A stretch of 36,848 nt of DNA from Paludibacteraceae bacterium (lineage in GTDB: Bacteria; Bacteroidota; Bacteroidia; Bacteroidales; Paludibacteraceae): positions 1-36,848 of the forward strand of contig JAFGVL010000082.1 in the NCBI GenBank assembly GCA_016938015.1, in the 5' to 3' direction. Shown in pieces: positions 18,726 to 28,161 of the stretch. The notes beneath the pieces are model-generated. The model worked only from the letters and a program-made list of their open reading frames with translations. It was not told the DNA's origin and searched no databases. Position 1 is the first letter of the stretch, and each line of letters starts with the position of its first letter. Position numbers and translations under genes: made by a program.

Positions 18726-19985
18726 TTATGCTTCTTCTTCAAATTCTGCTTTGAGTATAGCAAGAATATGATCGACAGTTTCTTCTTCCAAATCGGCACG
18801 TTTTACCAGTTCTTCTTTCGAAAGAGCCAACACGCTTTTTGCTGTATCACATCCAATAGCTTTTAAAGCTTCTATTATCCATGGTTCAATTTCATCGGTA
18901 AATTCATCCAAGTAAATATCTTCTTCATCTTCATCATCCAATTCTCTGTAAACATCTAATACATAATCGGTAAGCATGCTTGCTAACTTAATATTAGAGC
19001 CTCCTTTACCAATTGCTTGCGAAACTTCTTCGGGTTTCAAATATACTTCTGCTTTTTTAAGTTCTTCATTTATACGAATAGAAGAAATTTTTGCGGGGCT
19101 CAACGAACGAGCAATAAACAAACTTAAGTTGGGTGTATAGTTAACCACATCGATATTTTCGTTGCGTAACTCACGCACAATACCATGTATTCGGGCTCCT
19201 TTAATACCTACACAAGCACCAACAGGATCAATCCTATCGTCGTATGATTCTACGGCCACTTTAGCGCGTTCGCCGGGGATACGAGCAATTTTTTTAATAG
19301 TAATTAATCCTTCGTTAATTTCAGGCACTTCTAATTCAAACAATCGTTGCAAGAACATAGGTGAAACACGCGAAAGCATAATTTTAGGGTTATTGTTTTT
19401 GTTTTCCACTTTAGCAATAACAGCTCTTACGGTTTCGCCTTTACGATAGAAATCAGACGGTATTTGTTCCGTTTTTGGAAGCAACATCTCGTTACCTTCA
19501 TCATCCAGCAACAGTATTTCTTTTTTCCACACCTGATACACTTCGCCACTTACAATTTCGCCAACCATTTCGCTGTATTTAGCGTATAAGCTATCTTTTT
19601 GAAGTTCTAATATTTTTGATTGCAATGTTTGACGAAGGGTAAGAATTGCACGTCGGCCAAATTTCAAAAATTCTACAGCATCGGTTACTTCTTCACCAAT
19701 TTCATAATCATCGTCGATTTTTTTAGCTTCGGATAATGATATTTGCAGATTTTCATCTTCTAATTCATTATCGGCAACCACCTTTCTATTTCTCCAAATT
19801 TCAAAATCGCCCTTATCCGGATTAATGATAACATCATAGTTTTCATCGCTACCGAACATTTTAATAATAACATTTCGGAAGGATTCTTCCAACACACTTA
19901 CCATGGTGGTTCTGTCGATATTTTTCAGGTCTTTAAATTCCGAAAACGTATCAATCAAATTAATGCTTTCTACTTCTTTGCTCAT
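18726..19985 (-). CDS. nusA: Transcription termination/antitermination factor NusA
   Basis: NusA binds RNA polymerase and modulates pausing, termination and antitermination. The 419-residue protein has the N-terminal polymerase-binding domain (about 1-125), an S1 domain (about 135-200) and two KH domains, with VGACVGIKGARIHGIVREL and QAIGKGGSNIKLAS. A helix-hairpin-helix-like C-terminal segment follows. The long acidic repeats of E. coli NusA are missing; the C-terminus is shorter, as usual in this phylum. It lies 2 bases after rimP and 54 bases before infB. Confidence 0.97.
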   Translation of the reverse strand: MSKEVESINLIDTFSEFKDLKNIDRTTMVSVLEESFRNVIIKMFGSDENYDVIINPDKGDFEIWRNRKVVADNELEDENLQISLSEAKKIDDDYEIGEEVTDAVEFLKFGRRAILTLRQTLQSKILELQKDSLYAKYSEMVGEIVSGEVYQVWKKEILLLDDEGNEMLLPKTEQIPSDFYRKGETVRAVIAKVENKNNNPKIMLSRVSPMFLQRLFELEVPEINEGLITIKKIARIPGERAKVAVESYDDRIDPVGACVGIKGARIHGIVRELRNENIDVVNYTPNLSLFIARSLSPAKISSIRINEELKKAEVYLKPEEVSQAIGKGGSNIKLASMLTDYVLDVYRELDDEDEEDIYLDEFTDEIEPWIIEALKAIGCDTAKSVLALSKEELVKRADLEEETVDHILAILKAEFEEEA

Positions 19986-19987
19986 GA

Positions 19988-20455
19988 TTATTTAAATCTG
20001 ATAATGTATTTTGTATATTTTATTTCTTCGTAAGTTAGGGTAATATTTTCTGTTACGGTAATTTTTCGTTTTGCTCCTTCTGGTTTTTCCTTTTTTTCAA
20101 TGGCTACACAAAAGTTATTTTCGTTGGCATCCGTTAGTAATCCTTGTAGCTTTTTGCCTGTTTTTAATAACACCTCTACTTCATTACCAATATTTTTTTT
20201 GTATTGATTAAGTACTTTAAAAGGAGAGGTTAAACCGGCAGAACCCACTTCAAGCGCATAATCTTCTACTTCTCTATCAAAAACAGACTCGATATGGCGT
20301 AAAACAGTTGTGCAAAAGTCTACATCTACACCTTGTGCGCAATCAATTTCAACAGTAATTGTATTATCTGATGCTACTTTTACATCTACAATGAAGTAAT
20401 CCGTTCCGGCTATTTTATCTTCAACTGCTTGATATACAAGATTTTTATCTATCAT
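19988..20455 (-). CDS. rimP: Ribosome maturation factor RimP
   Basis: RimP assists assembly of the 30S subunit. The 155-residue protein has the two-domain form: an N-terminal alpha/beta part with VEIDCAQGVDVDFCTTV, the conserved YALEVGSAGLTSPF (about 81-94), and a C-terminal Sm-like part. The position directly before nusA and infB confirms the identity. Confidence 0.94.
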   Translation of the reverse strand: MIDKNLVYQAVEDKIAGTDYFIVDVKVASDNTITVEIDCAQGVDVDFCTTVLRHIESVFDREVEDYALEVGSAGLTSPFKVLNQYKKNIGNEVEVLLKTGKKLQGLLTDANENNFCVAIEKKEKPEGAKRKITVTENITLTYEEIKYTKYIIRFK

Positions 20456-20519
20456 TTTTACTTTATAAGGAACAAAGAAGGGGACATGCTGCCCCCCTTC
20501 AAAACTTTCTTTTCGATTG

Positions 20520-20550
20520 CAAATGTAGGCATAATATTTTGTTCTGCAAA
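20520..20550 (-). promoter_or_regulatory. Promoter of rimP-nusA-infB
   Basis: TACATTTG (20520-20527, minus strand) and TTTG (20547-20550) are separated by 19 bases, an exact match to the Bacteroidota consensus TTTG-N19-21-TAnnTTTG. The -7 box is 64 bases before the rimP start. Confidence 0.7.
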
Positions 20551-20603
20551 TTTATTGGAAGTTATCTATCAGAAATTTAAGCGTTCACCCCTTTTAGTTG
20601 TTG

Positions 20604-23405
20604 TTAAAATGATACAAGAGGAGTACCAAATTCTAATGGAATTGTTTTGTTTGACTGATTGAAACAATAAGAATAGCGAACAAATAAAGGTATTTCTATT
20701 GCATTGAACCAATTGATATCAAAATAAAGCTCTGCCCCTACTGAAGGAGAATAGTCCGGTCGAATGGTATCATCAAAATGATAAATGGCGGCTGCTCCAA
20801 AATCGCCAAATATGTTTAACCGTATTCTTTTTAAATAAAATACTCCGTTTATACCAAACTCCGGATAACAAAGAGGCAATTGGTAATTAAGTCCGGCTTT
20901 TGCGTAAGCCATATACATAGAATCGGGTCGATAATACCCTCTTGAATACTCCATTTCATCCATAAAAAATCCATCCGAAGTTTGGACTTTTCCGGCTAAC
21001 TGAATTTTTGCGGCATGCGTTTTGGCAAAACCGGGTACATACACATTCGATTTAACCGATAGCTCTATTAAAGCAACGGTATCTTGTAAGATTCCTTCCT
21101 TTATATCAACAGCTAAACCAAAACCTAGCCTTTTGTCAACTTGTTGTTTGGCCGGAAGCCTATACACTTCGCGCTGTAACGATAAATGCAGACCACTTAA
21201 AGGATAGTAGCCTTCGTTATAAATAGTAAGGTTTTGAAACAACAAACCTGCTTGAAGGGTTAACGACTTTGCTTTTCTAGGGGTAGAAGAATCGAAAGGG
21301 AATAGTATTCCGGGTTCTATAATTTGTTGATTTGCTTCATTTGCAAACAAATGCGTGTATTGAAAGTAAATAACCGGATTTAACCCTCCATAATAAACGC
21401 TTGCCCTTGCATACGGAAGTTGGTTGTAATAATTGTAATACATACCCGCCAATACACTGGTATTGTTTAATATATTATCCGAATAAATTTCTACTCCGGT
21501 ATTAAAACCGGCTACCGTAGGCCCCCACGAGTGGAGATTGAGCATATGTGCTTTTCGGTTGTATTTTGTAAGTTCGTAAGGAGTAGTAACTACCGAATCA
21601 GTTAAATTGTGCGGAGTTGAAAAAATTTGAGACGCATAATAATCTTCATTTACAGGTTCTACAACTGTTGAAATAAGAGGTAGAGTTTCATTCAAATTAA
21701 GCAATTGTAAGTCAAAGCCCTGTAACGTGTAATTACTAAACAACAACTGCTTTCCGTTAGGCGATAAAGAGGGATAATAGGCTCCTACCCGTGAATCGGT
21801 AACACGTGCGATAGTTTTATCGGATTTATTCAAACAAAAAATATCGTCTTGCCCTCCAATTGAACTAGAAAAATACACCTTTCCGTTTTTCACAACCGGA
21901 TTGGTGATTGTATTAGAAGTATAATCGGTAAGCTGTATAAGTGAATCCTGTAAAAAATAGTATTCAAAAAGAGCTAGCTTATCAGTTTTTTTCAGAATAA
22001 ATACCAGGCTCTTGCCATCATCCGAAAATGTGGGTGTACTGGCAAAAAGACTATCACCAAAACACAAGGCAGGGATTACCGAATCATTTTTATATCCTTT
22101 TGAGGCATTTAATAAATGAATTGAACATTGTTGATTGGGAGTATATTCAACCACCGCAATTTTTTGAGCATCAGGAGAGAAAGCCGGAGAGAAATAGTTG
22201 GTTTCTTGTGTTAGTTCATCACTAAAAATACTACCTAATTCGAACTCTTTAATTATGGAGTAACCCTTGTTCCATCGGCGTTTATGATGACGAAATTCTG
22301 ACCACAATAATTTTCCTTGTGCATAACTGAAACGCGGATTATCTAAGTAACCCACGGTATGGAGCTTTTTTTCTTCGCCGGTAATGATGTTAACGCGGTA
22401 AAAAGCAAGTAATTCTTTGTAGCTGTTTTTTAATACCAAAACGGTAGAGTCTGTTTCGTACACCGACTGATAATAATTAGTAACCGTTTTAGGGCACGCC
22501 TTAGTTATTTTTGTTGTTGGGGTAATGTTTCTGAAGGCATTTTTTTGCACAGTGTATTTATTAAAATCCACACGCATTGAGTCGTAAAAGGTACGCATAC
22601 CATGACCGGTTTCCTTTCTTATGGCATGCGAAAAAGGATACAAAACGCCACTTAATCGGGATGCTTTTTTAACTACTCGTTGCCAACCTTCTTCGCCGAA
22701 TTTTTTAGTTCCGTAAGCCAACAAGTTATAGCCATATTCATAATAATTAGGAAGTTCTCGCTTATAAGAACCGTTTCTTACTTTCATATATTTATAATTC
22801 ACACTATCCAATGCCATTGCCCTTTGAGTCAAGGAAAAATTGGGCACCCTACCCCTGCCGGAAATGGAGTATTTTGTTTCAGAAAAAACGGCATCTCCCT
22901 CAAAATACCAATCCGGAAAGATGAGGAGGTTATATGCATCCCAACCTCTATCGCCCATTAAAACTTGAAATACCTTACATAAACCACTACGCATTTGGTT
23001 GTATTGCCACACATGCCGGTATTCATGTATCGACAAACCATCGAGCCAATTTTGTGTTCCGATCATATTAGCGTCTTGAGCATCGGTTAAGTAATACATA
23101 GAATGATACGGAACTGTTGACACATAGCCATTTGACTCAACTCCTTGATTATTAAGAACAATAGTGATTTTACGTAAGCTAAAATCTAAGGAGTTTTGTT
23201 GCTTTGCAATCAGGTATTCGATGTTTGAAGCCACACGGTTTGCTTTATCGGACAAGCCTGCCGGAAAAACAACACGCACATGAGGAGTTTCTACCTGAAG
23301 CCATTTTATGTTATTATAAAACCCTCCGAAGTACTGCGCTTGAAGAATTGCTAGTTGTGAAAACACAAGAAAAAGTAAAGTTAATATGCGTTTTTTTCTT
23401 TTCAT
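20604..23405 (-). CDS. Envelope protein: gluzincin-like domain, TolB-type propeller, C-terminal beta-barrel
   Basis: The 933-residue product has a signal peptide ending near ILQAQ (about 24). The N-terminal part carries HEYRH at 127-131 and WYFEG at 166-170, the HExxH plus downstream WxxEG pattern of MA-clan (gluzincin) metallopeptidases, giving H127, H131 and E169 as zinc ligands and E128 as base. From about 320 to 590, repeats such as FSPDAQKIAVVEY and LSPNGKQLLFSNY indicate a TolB/WD40-like propeller. From about 630 to the end, alternating aromatic strands ending in phenylalanine fit an outer-membrane beta-barrel. Related three-part proteins occur in Bacteroidota, usually annotated only as hypothetical. 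Substrate and orientation are unknown. Confidence 0.72.
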   Translation of the reverse strand: MKRKKRILTLLFLVFSQLAILQAQYFGGFYNNIKWLQVETPHVRVVFPAGLSDKANRVASNIEYLIAKQQNSLDFSLRKITIVLNNQGVESNGYVSTVPYHSMYYLTDAQDANMIGTQNWLDGLSIHEYRHVWQYNQMRSGLCKVFQVLMGDRGWDAYNLLIFPDWYFEGDAVFSETKYSISGRGRVPNFSLTQRAMALDSVNYKYMKVRNGSYKRELPNYYEYGYNLLAYGTKKFGEEGWQRVVKKASRLSGVLYPFSHAIRKETGHGMRTFYDSMRVDFNKYTVQKNAFRNITPTTKITKACPKTVTNYYQSVYETDSTVLVLKNSYKELLAFYRVNIITGEEKKLHTVGYLDNPRFSYAQGKLLWSEFRHHKRRWNKGYSIIKEFELGSIFSDELTQETNYFSPAFSPDAQKIAVVEYTPNQQCSIHLLNASKGYKNDSVIPALCFGDSLFASTPTFSDDGKSLVFILKKTDKLALFEYYFLQDSLIQLTDYTSNTITNPVVKNGKVYFSSSIGGQDDIFCLNKSDKTIARVTDSRVGAYYPSLSPNGKQLLFSNYTLQGFDLQLLNLNETLPLISTVVEPVNEDYYASQIFSTPHNLTDSVVTTPYELTKYNRKAHMLNLHSWGPTVAGFNTGVEIYSDNILNNTSVLAGMYYNYYNQLPYARASVYYGGLNPVIYFQYTHLFANEANQQIIEPGILFPFDSSTPRKAKSLTLQAGLLFQNLTIYNEGYYPLSGLHLSLQREVYRLPAKQQVDKRLGFGLAVDIKEGILQDTVALIELSVKSNVYVPGFAKTHAAKIQLAGKVQTSDGFFMDEMEYSRGYYRPDSMYMAYAKAGLNYQLPLCYPEFGINGVFYLKRIRLNIFGDFGAAAIYHFDDTIRPDYSPSVGAELYFDINWFNAIEIPLFVRYSYCFNQSNKTIPLEFGTPLVSF

Positions 23406-23548
23406 TTGAATTTGTTCTATTTATTACATAAAAACGGGCTAGTTTGTATGCCAATTAAAAAAGATGAGGGTTTTAAAATTGAATTTATGTGAAAATAATA
23501 TTTAAAATGAGTCCTAAAACTTATAGCTAGAATAACATTTAAAAAATC

Positions 23549-23581
23549 CAAAGATATAAATTTTATTCAAAATGGAAACAA
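23549..23581 (-). promoter_or_regulatory. Possible promoter of the 933-residue envelope protein gene
   Basis: TATCTTTG (23549-23556, minus strand) fits TAnnTTTG. A TTG at 23579-23581 lies 22 bases upstream. It would give a 5' leader of about 140 bases, so the assignment is weak. Confidence 0.3.
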
Positions 23582-23586
23582 GCTAT

Positions 23587-24168
23587 TTACTTTAAAAATG
23601 CCAAAACTTGTTTGGCAACATTGTCAAGGGATTCAAATTGTTTGATAGGGAAGTGCAACAATTCTTGAAGACGGTACAGAAATAAAAAAAATGGTTTTTG
23701 AGGAGCCACTAATATAGCCGGACGAATAATACACAAATGAAAGGGCATTGATTGTAAAAATTGCTCTGAAGCCAGTTTGTAGAAATGGTATTTTCTAAGG
23801 ATAAAAAAAGGAGGTTTTATAGCCGATATTTGCACAAAATGGGTAACGTCATGCACATGAGCTGCCTGCGCTATTTGTTGTGTACTTTCAAAAATAAACT
23901 TTTTGTAGGTAATACCCCTACTTTTTTGTTCGAACAGAATACCAATACAGTTGATTACGGCGTAAGCATTTTTCAACTCATCCTGCCAATGTGTATCAGC
24001 CAATAAATCGGCTTTTACAAAACGAATTTGTTTTGCCTCTTTTTCGAACAAGTACTTATTTATGCCTGTTTTTGATACGCTAACTACATCAAACCCTTTT
24101 TTTGCCAGCTCCTTACAAATAAATGAGCCCACAAAACCGGAGCCTCCAAATACAAGCACTTTTCTCAT
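23587..24168 (-). CDS. NAD(P)-binding short-chain epimerase-like protein
   Basis: The 193-residue protein opens with the Rossmann motif VFGGSGFVGS (glycines at 8, 11 and 14) and continues with AVINCIGILFEQ and VTHFVQISAI, which fits atypical short-chain dehydrogenases of the NmrA/NDUFA9-like type. A YHFYK segment near 126-130 resembles the YxxxK active site. It is short for an epimerase, so it may be a minimal member with a regulatory or quinone-related role. It lies 12 bases after a small membrane protein gene and is probably co-transcribed with it. Confidence 0.75.
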   Translation of the reverse strand: MRKVLVFGGSGFVGSFICKELAKKGFDVVSVSKTGINKYLFEKEAKQIRFVKADLLADTHWQDELKNAYAVINCIGILFEQKSRGITYKKFIFESTQQIAQAAHVHDVTHFVQISAIKPPFFILRKYHFYKLASEQFLQSMPFHLCIIRPAILVAPQKPFFLFLYRLQELLHFPIKQFESLDNVAKQVLAFLK

Positions 24169-24180
24169 TAAAAACCGGTA

Positions 24181-24396
24181 TTACAAGCTGATGTTGAGTA
24201 TAAAAACAATGGCAATTGCTAGCAACAATGGACCTCCTATACGGAGCATCAAGCCGCATGTTTTGTAAAAAACAAATTCTTTTTCGGGGTTTTTTTCTTG
24301 TCTGAATGGATTAATTATTTTATAGCCGATTAAAAACAACGGCAAACCCATAAGTAGAAATAAAATTCCAAGTAGAGTATTAATAATCATAGGCAT
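24181..24396 (-). CDS. Small two-helix membrane protein
   Basis: The 71-residue product has two hydrophobic helices (about 4-26 and 48-69) joined by a charged loop (NPFRQEKNPEKEFVFYK). I recognise no family. A possible start at the second methionine (24390) would remove two residues. A TTG-N19-TATTTTTG promoter-like element lies just upstream, and the NAD(P)-binding protein gene follows 12 bases later; both support a real gene. Confidence 0.6.
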   Translation of the reverse strand: MPMIINTLLGILFLLMGLPLFLIGYKIINPFRQEKNPEKEFVFYKTCGLMLRIGGPLLLAIAIVFILNISL

Positions 24397-24413
24397 TTGA
24401 GCTAAAGTTTTGT

Positions 24414-24443
24414 CAAAAATAACTATAATTTATATAAAAACAA
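24414..24443 (-). promoter_or_regulatory. Putative promoter of the small membrane protein gene
   Basis: TATTTTTG (24414-24421, minus strand) with a TTG (24441-24443) 19 bases upstream. The -7 box ends 17 bases before the ATG. The region is AT-rich, so chance matches are likely. Confidence 0.35.
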
Positions 24444-24604
24444 GCTTTAAAGTTTAATAAAACTATTTTATATCGGATAAGAATCTTTTGATTTTCAGGT
24501 TATTAGTACCTAAAATTACTTGATACTGGGAAATTACAAAATATTTTTAATACGGGATAACTGTATCAAGGGATGTCTTATTTTAATTTTATTTAACATA
24601 ATGA

Positions 24605-24646
24605 CAAAAAAAATACAGCTCTTACACATAGGTAAAAGCTGTATTT
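24605..24646 (-). terminator. Terminator after fba
   Basis: On the minus strand AAATACAGCTTTTAC pairs with GTAAGAGCTGTATTT (one G-U pair, 15 bp) around a 6-base loop, followed by T residues. It starts 22 bases after the aldolase stop. Confidence 0.85.
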
Positions 24647-24668
24647 TAAATGCTATTTTTAAATAAAA

Positions 24669-25661
24669 CTAGGCTTTGTTATTACTTCCTAATACATTTA
24701 AAACTTTGTGTTTGTATAATTCTTTTAATTGATCGCGTGCAGGCCCTAAGTATTTACGAGGGTCAAATTCGGCAGGTTGTGTTGCCAATACTTGGCGAAC
24801 AGCAGCAGTCATTGCAATACGTCCATCAGAATCGATATTTACTTTACATACGGCTGAAGTTGCTGCATGGCGTAATTCCGATTCAGGAATTCCGATAGCA
24901 TCTTTCATAGCTCCACCGTTAGCGTTGATAATTGCTACTAATTCTTGTGGTACAGAAGAAGCTCCGTGTAACACAATTGGGAATCCGGGAATACGTTTTT
25001 CAATTTCTTCTAAAATATCGAAACGCAATGGAGGTGGTATTAAAATACCATCGGCATTACGGGTACATTGAGCAGGTGTAAATTTATTTGCACCGTGTGA
25101 TGTGCCAATAGAAATAGCCAAAGAATCAACACCTGTTTTCTTAACAAAATCTTCTACCTGATCAGGTTCTGTATAGGTGTGGTGTTCTGCAACTACTTCA
25201 TCTTCGATACCTGCTAATACACCTAATTCTCCTTCAACAGTAACACCATGAGCATGGGCATATTCTACCACTTTTTTTGTTAAAGCAATGTTTTCTTCGT
25301 AAGGTAAGTGAGAGCCATCTATCATTACAGATGAAAATCCTGAATCGATACAGTCTTTACATAATTCGAAAGAGTTACCATGATCAAGATGAAGCACAAT
25401 TGGAATATTGCAACCTAACTCTTTAGCATATTCTACAGCACCTTGTGCCATATAACGAAGCATTGTTTGATTGGCATATTTGCGCGCACCGGCTGATACT
25501 TGCAAAATTACCGGAGATTTGGTTTCAACACAAGCTTGAACTATTGCTTGTAATTGCTCCATATTATTAAAATTGAAAGCAGGAATTGCATATTTACCTG
25601 CGTGTGCTTTTGCAAACAACTCTTTGGTGTTTGAAAGACCTAATTCTTTGTAACTTACCAT
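24669..25661 (-). CDS. fba: Class II fructose-bisphosphate aldolase
   Basis: This zinc-dependent aldolase interconverts fructose 1,6-bisphosphate with dihydroxyacetone phosphate and glyceraldehyde 3-phosphate. The catalytic D93 and zinc ligand H94 are in VLHLDHG. E145 is in VEGELGVLAG, H189 in IGTSHG and H232 in VLHGASSVP. At 330 residues it fits the class IIB/long type common in Bacteroidota. It is monocistronic as far as can be seen: a consensus promoter lies upstream and a hairpin terminator downstream. Confidence 0.96.
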   Translation of the reverse strand: MVSYKELGLSNTKELFAKAHAGKYAIPAFNFNNMEQLQAIVQACVETKSPVILQVSAGARKYANQTMLRYMAQGAVEYAKELGCNIPIVLHLDHGNSFELCKDCIDSGFSSVMIDGSHLPYEENIALTKKVVEYAHAHGVTVEGELGVLAGIEDEVVAEHHTYTEPDQVEDFVKKTGVDSLAISIGTSHGANKFTPAQCTRNADGILIPPPLRFDILEEIEKRIPGFPIVLHGASSVPQELVAIINANGGAMKDAIGIPESELRHAATSAVCKVNIDSDGRIAMTAAVRQVLATQPAEFDPRKYLGPARDQLKELYKHKVLNVLGSNNKA

Positions 25662-25702
25662 GATAGTATTTATTTAAATGATTAATTTTTACGAAACAGG
25701 CA

Positions 25703-25734
25703 CAAAGGTAAATTTTTAGAACTTACCCACCAAA
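25703..25734 (-). promoter_or_regulatory. Promoter of fba
   Basis: TACCTTTG (25703-25710, minus strand) and TTTG (25731-25734) are separated by 20 bases, an exact match to the Bacteroidota housekeeping consensus. The -7 box ends 41 bases before the ATG. Confidence 0.75.
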
Positions 25735-25781
25735 CGAATGCTATTAAATTACCTAAAAAGTGAGGCCGGATTTTTTTATGC

Positions 25782-27245
25782 TCAACGTAGACTAAATTTT
25801 TTACCGTACACACCCAATTCTGTTTCAAGCTGTATAAAATAAACACCTGCATGTAGGTTTACCAAAGAAAGCTGTTCTTTATAACTACCGGCTTGCTTTT
25901 TATTCAGTAACAACTCTTTTACTTGTTTCCCTGTTACATCAAAAATACGTATGCTAATATTTTGAGCTTTGCTGATAACATAACACAGTTCTATTTCTTT
26001 TTCTGACCGATTAATTACTTTAAAAAAATCATTTTCTACAGCAACATTTTTAGTTTCAGGCAGCAATGCTTCGTACTCTAAACTTGCTAAAATAAATGGA
26101 CCGATGGGTTTTCCCTCTTCATTGGTTGTTACTACGGGTTCGCTCATATAATACTCAAAAGAGCCATCTCTGTTTTTACTGCCACCTAAGCCCGAAACCT
26201 GACAATTATTGGCAATGGTAACATAATTGCCATTAGTTGTTACAAAGGTGTTTATTAATCCTTCGTAGGCTTTTTCTGCTGCCGGCAAATAACTGTTACT
26301 AATATACCCTAAACGTATGGCTTTTAGTAAACTATACGTTATCATACAACTAGCCGACGACTCCAAATAATTACAGCGAGTAGAACTACAACTATCCGGA
26401 AGGTTTACCACATCGTACCAGCAACCGCTTATCGGGTCTTGCACATTTATCAGCGCAGGTGCCAACCGATTGAGTATCGCTATCATATCAGCGTATTTTT
26501 CATGATCGGAAGGAAAATAATCCAACACATCTACCAAACCCATAATATACCAGCCTAAAGCTCTGCCCCAAAAGTTATCAGACAATCCGGTAATCGGGTC
26601 GGCCCATGCAGTAGATGCAGCATCTAATGGTTGCTCCGACCAACCGTGATACAACAAACCGCTAACATTATCGCGTGCATGTGTTTCAAAAAGAGAAAAC
26701 TGATTGGCTATATCATCAAAATCTTCCGAAGCAGCACTATTAAACAATACCGAGTACTGCGCATAAAAAGGTTGTGCCATATACAAACCATCGCCCCACA
26801 TTTGCCAAGCATAACCGGGGTCTTTATGCCACAAACCGCCCTCGGTAGTGCGACTAATTCCACCACTCTCATTTAACAAACTCCTCACGGAAACTGCTTT
26901 ATTTTGATACGCTGTTTTATCGGCAGGAGTAGTTGTATTTTCGTACATAAACAACAAAGCGGTTCCCTCTTTAATGTTATCGAGTGTTTTTGTATTGGTA
27001 GAAAAACCTGCCATATGTGCCTTTGTCGTCGATTCAATATACGTAAGGTAGGTACTGTTTCCTGTTTGTGTGTACAAAGCCTGAAAACCACTCAACACGG
27101 TTCCATTTACATAATCCCAATAAGTACCGTATTTTGTAGGGTTAGATAACATTACCGAATTTGCCATACGTTGAGACCATGGTATATCGGCAAATACTTG
27201 AGTAAAACAGACAACAGCAAGAACTAAATTCAATAAGCGTTTCAT
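25782..27245 (-). CDS. Secreted GH88/GH105-type glycosidase with T9SS sorting domain
   Basis: The 487-residue product has a signal peptide (MKRLLNLVLAVVCFTQVFA) and an alpha/alpha-barrel with the family motifs WQMWGDGLYM (proposed catalytic D152) and NFWGRALGWY (225-233). Enzymes of this type (YteR-like) remove unsaturated uronic acid from pectin or other uronide fragments made by polysaccharide lyases. Residues from about 410 form a type IX secretion C-terminal domain: IRIFDVTGKQVKELL then LHAGVYFIQLET and a basic GKKFSLR end. It should be exported by T9SS and attached to the surface or released. No SusC/SusD or lyase genes are adjacent. The exact substrate is not readable. Confidence 0.85.
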   Translation of the reverse strand: MKRLLNLVLAVVCFTQVFADIPWSQRMANSVMLSNPTKYGTYWDYVNGTVLSGFQALYTQTGNSTYLTYIESTTKAHMAGFSTNTKTLDNIKEGTALLFMYENTTTPADKTAYQNKAVSVRSLLNESGGISRTTEGGLWHKDPGYAWQMWGDGLYMAQPFYAQYSVLFNSAASEDFDDIANQFSLFETHARDNVSGLLYHGWSEQPLDAASTAWADPITGLSDNFWGRALGWYIMGLVDVLDYFPSDHEKYADMIAILNRLAPALINVQDPISGCWYDVVNLPDSCSSTRCNYLESSASCMITYSLLKAIRLGYISNSYLPAAEKAYEGLINTFVTTNGNYVTIANNCQVSGLGGSKNRDGSFEYYMSEPVVTTNEEGKPIGPFILASLEYEALLPETKNVAVENDFFKVINRSEKEIELCYVISKAQNISIRIFDVTGKQVKELLLNKKQAGSYKEQLSLVNLHAGVYFIQLETELGVYGKKFSLR

Positions 27246-27410
27246 CTAGTTAAATATTATTTCATTATGCTACGAATGTAGCAATTTATTCATAAATATG
27301 TTCGCTTAAATTGTTAATATATAAATGTGCTAAAGAAAAATGATTTCCAAAAAAATTGAAACAACTGCACATTATATTGCTCAATAATTAATTATACACA
27401 ACAAAAATTT

Positions 27411-27418
27411 TATCTTTG
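27411..27418 (+). promoter_or_regulatory. Putative -7 box of the que operon
   Basis: TATCTTTG matches TAnnTTTG and ends 18 bases before the queC ATG. No TTG or TTTG is present at 17-23 bases upstream. I see no preQ1 riboswitch in the leader. Confidence 0.45.
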
Positions 27419-27436
27419 TAAAAAAAGAATACTACC

Positions 27437-28123
27437 ATGTCAGAATTCAAAGAAAAAGCTTACTTATTACTGTCCGGCGGACAAGATTCATTCGTATGCT
27501 TGGCTTGGGCTTTACAACGATTTGGCGAAGTAGAAGCTGTTAGTATATTGTACAACCAACGCCATGCAAAGGAGTTAGAATATGCAGCCAAAATAGCGAA
27601 GCATTTTGGTATTAAACACACCATGTATAATATTGGCGACTTTTTTAGTGCCATTTCCGACAGTTCGTTATTAACCAGTGGTAATCATTTTGAACAGCAC
27701 CAACAGGCAAAAAATTTACCGGCCAGTTTTGTACCAAACCGTAATGGCTTATTTTTAACCATTATATCCAACCATGCTTTTAGAAACGATGAAGCACATA
27801 TACACATCGTTGCCGGCGTATGCGAAACCGATTACTCGGGATACCCCGATTGTAGACATCAATATATTAAAGCAAAAGAAGCCGAACTCTCGTTAGGATT
27901 AGAACGAGCCGTAACTATTCATACTCCTTTAATGTGGAAAACAAAATCGCAAACTTTTCAAATGGCAGCCGATGCTTTGAAACTAAAAGAGTTGATAGAA
28001 ATGACACTTAGCTGCTACAATGGGGTTGAAGATTTACACGAATGGGGACGTGGTTGTACCGAATGTCCTGCTTGCAAAATACGTATGCGCGGATACGAAG
28101 AATATAAAAAATTAGCCCTTTAA
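27437..28123 (+). CDS. queC: 7-cyano-7-deazaguanine synthase QueC
   Basis: QueC converts 7-carboxy-7-deazaguanine to preQ0 using ATP and ammonia. The PP-loop SGGQDS is at 13-18. The four zinc cysteines are C193, C207, C210 and C213 (LSCYNG, RGCTECPACK). CETDYSGYPDCR (129-140) is a family signature. The length, 228 residues, is standard. It leads a cluster queC-queE-queD-queF that covers the route from carboxytetrahydropterin to preQ1; GTP cyclohydrolase I is not in the window. Confidence 0.96.
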   Translation: MSEFKEKAYLLLSGGQDSFVCLAWALQRFGEVEAVSILYNQRHAKELEYAAKIAKHFGIKHTMYNIGDFFSAISDSSLLTSGNHFEQHQQAKNLPASFVPNRNGLFLTIISNHAFRNDEAHIHIVAGVCETDYSGYPDCRHQYIKAKEAELSLGLERAVTIHTPLMWKTKSQTFQMAADALKLKELIEMTLSCYNGVEDLHEWGRGCTECPACKIRMRGYEEYKKLAL

Positions 28124-28161
28124 AACTACCGATAAACACAGTTCGTTTATCGCTAAACGAT

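Noticed and set aside
27246-27436. Riboswitch upstream of queC
   Set aside because: The leader is AT-rich with no stable stem or preQ1-I consensus; only a -7-like box is visible.
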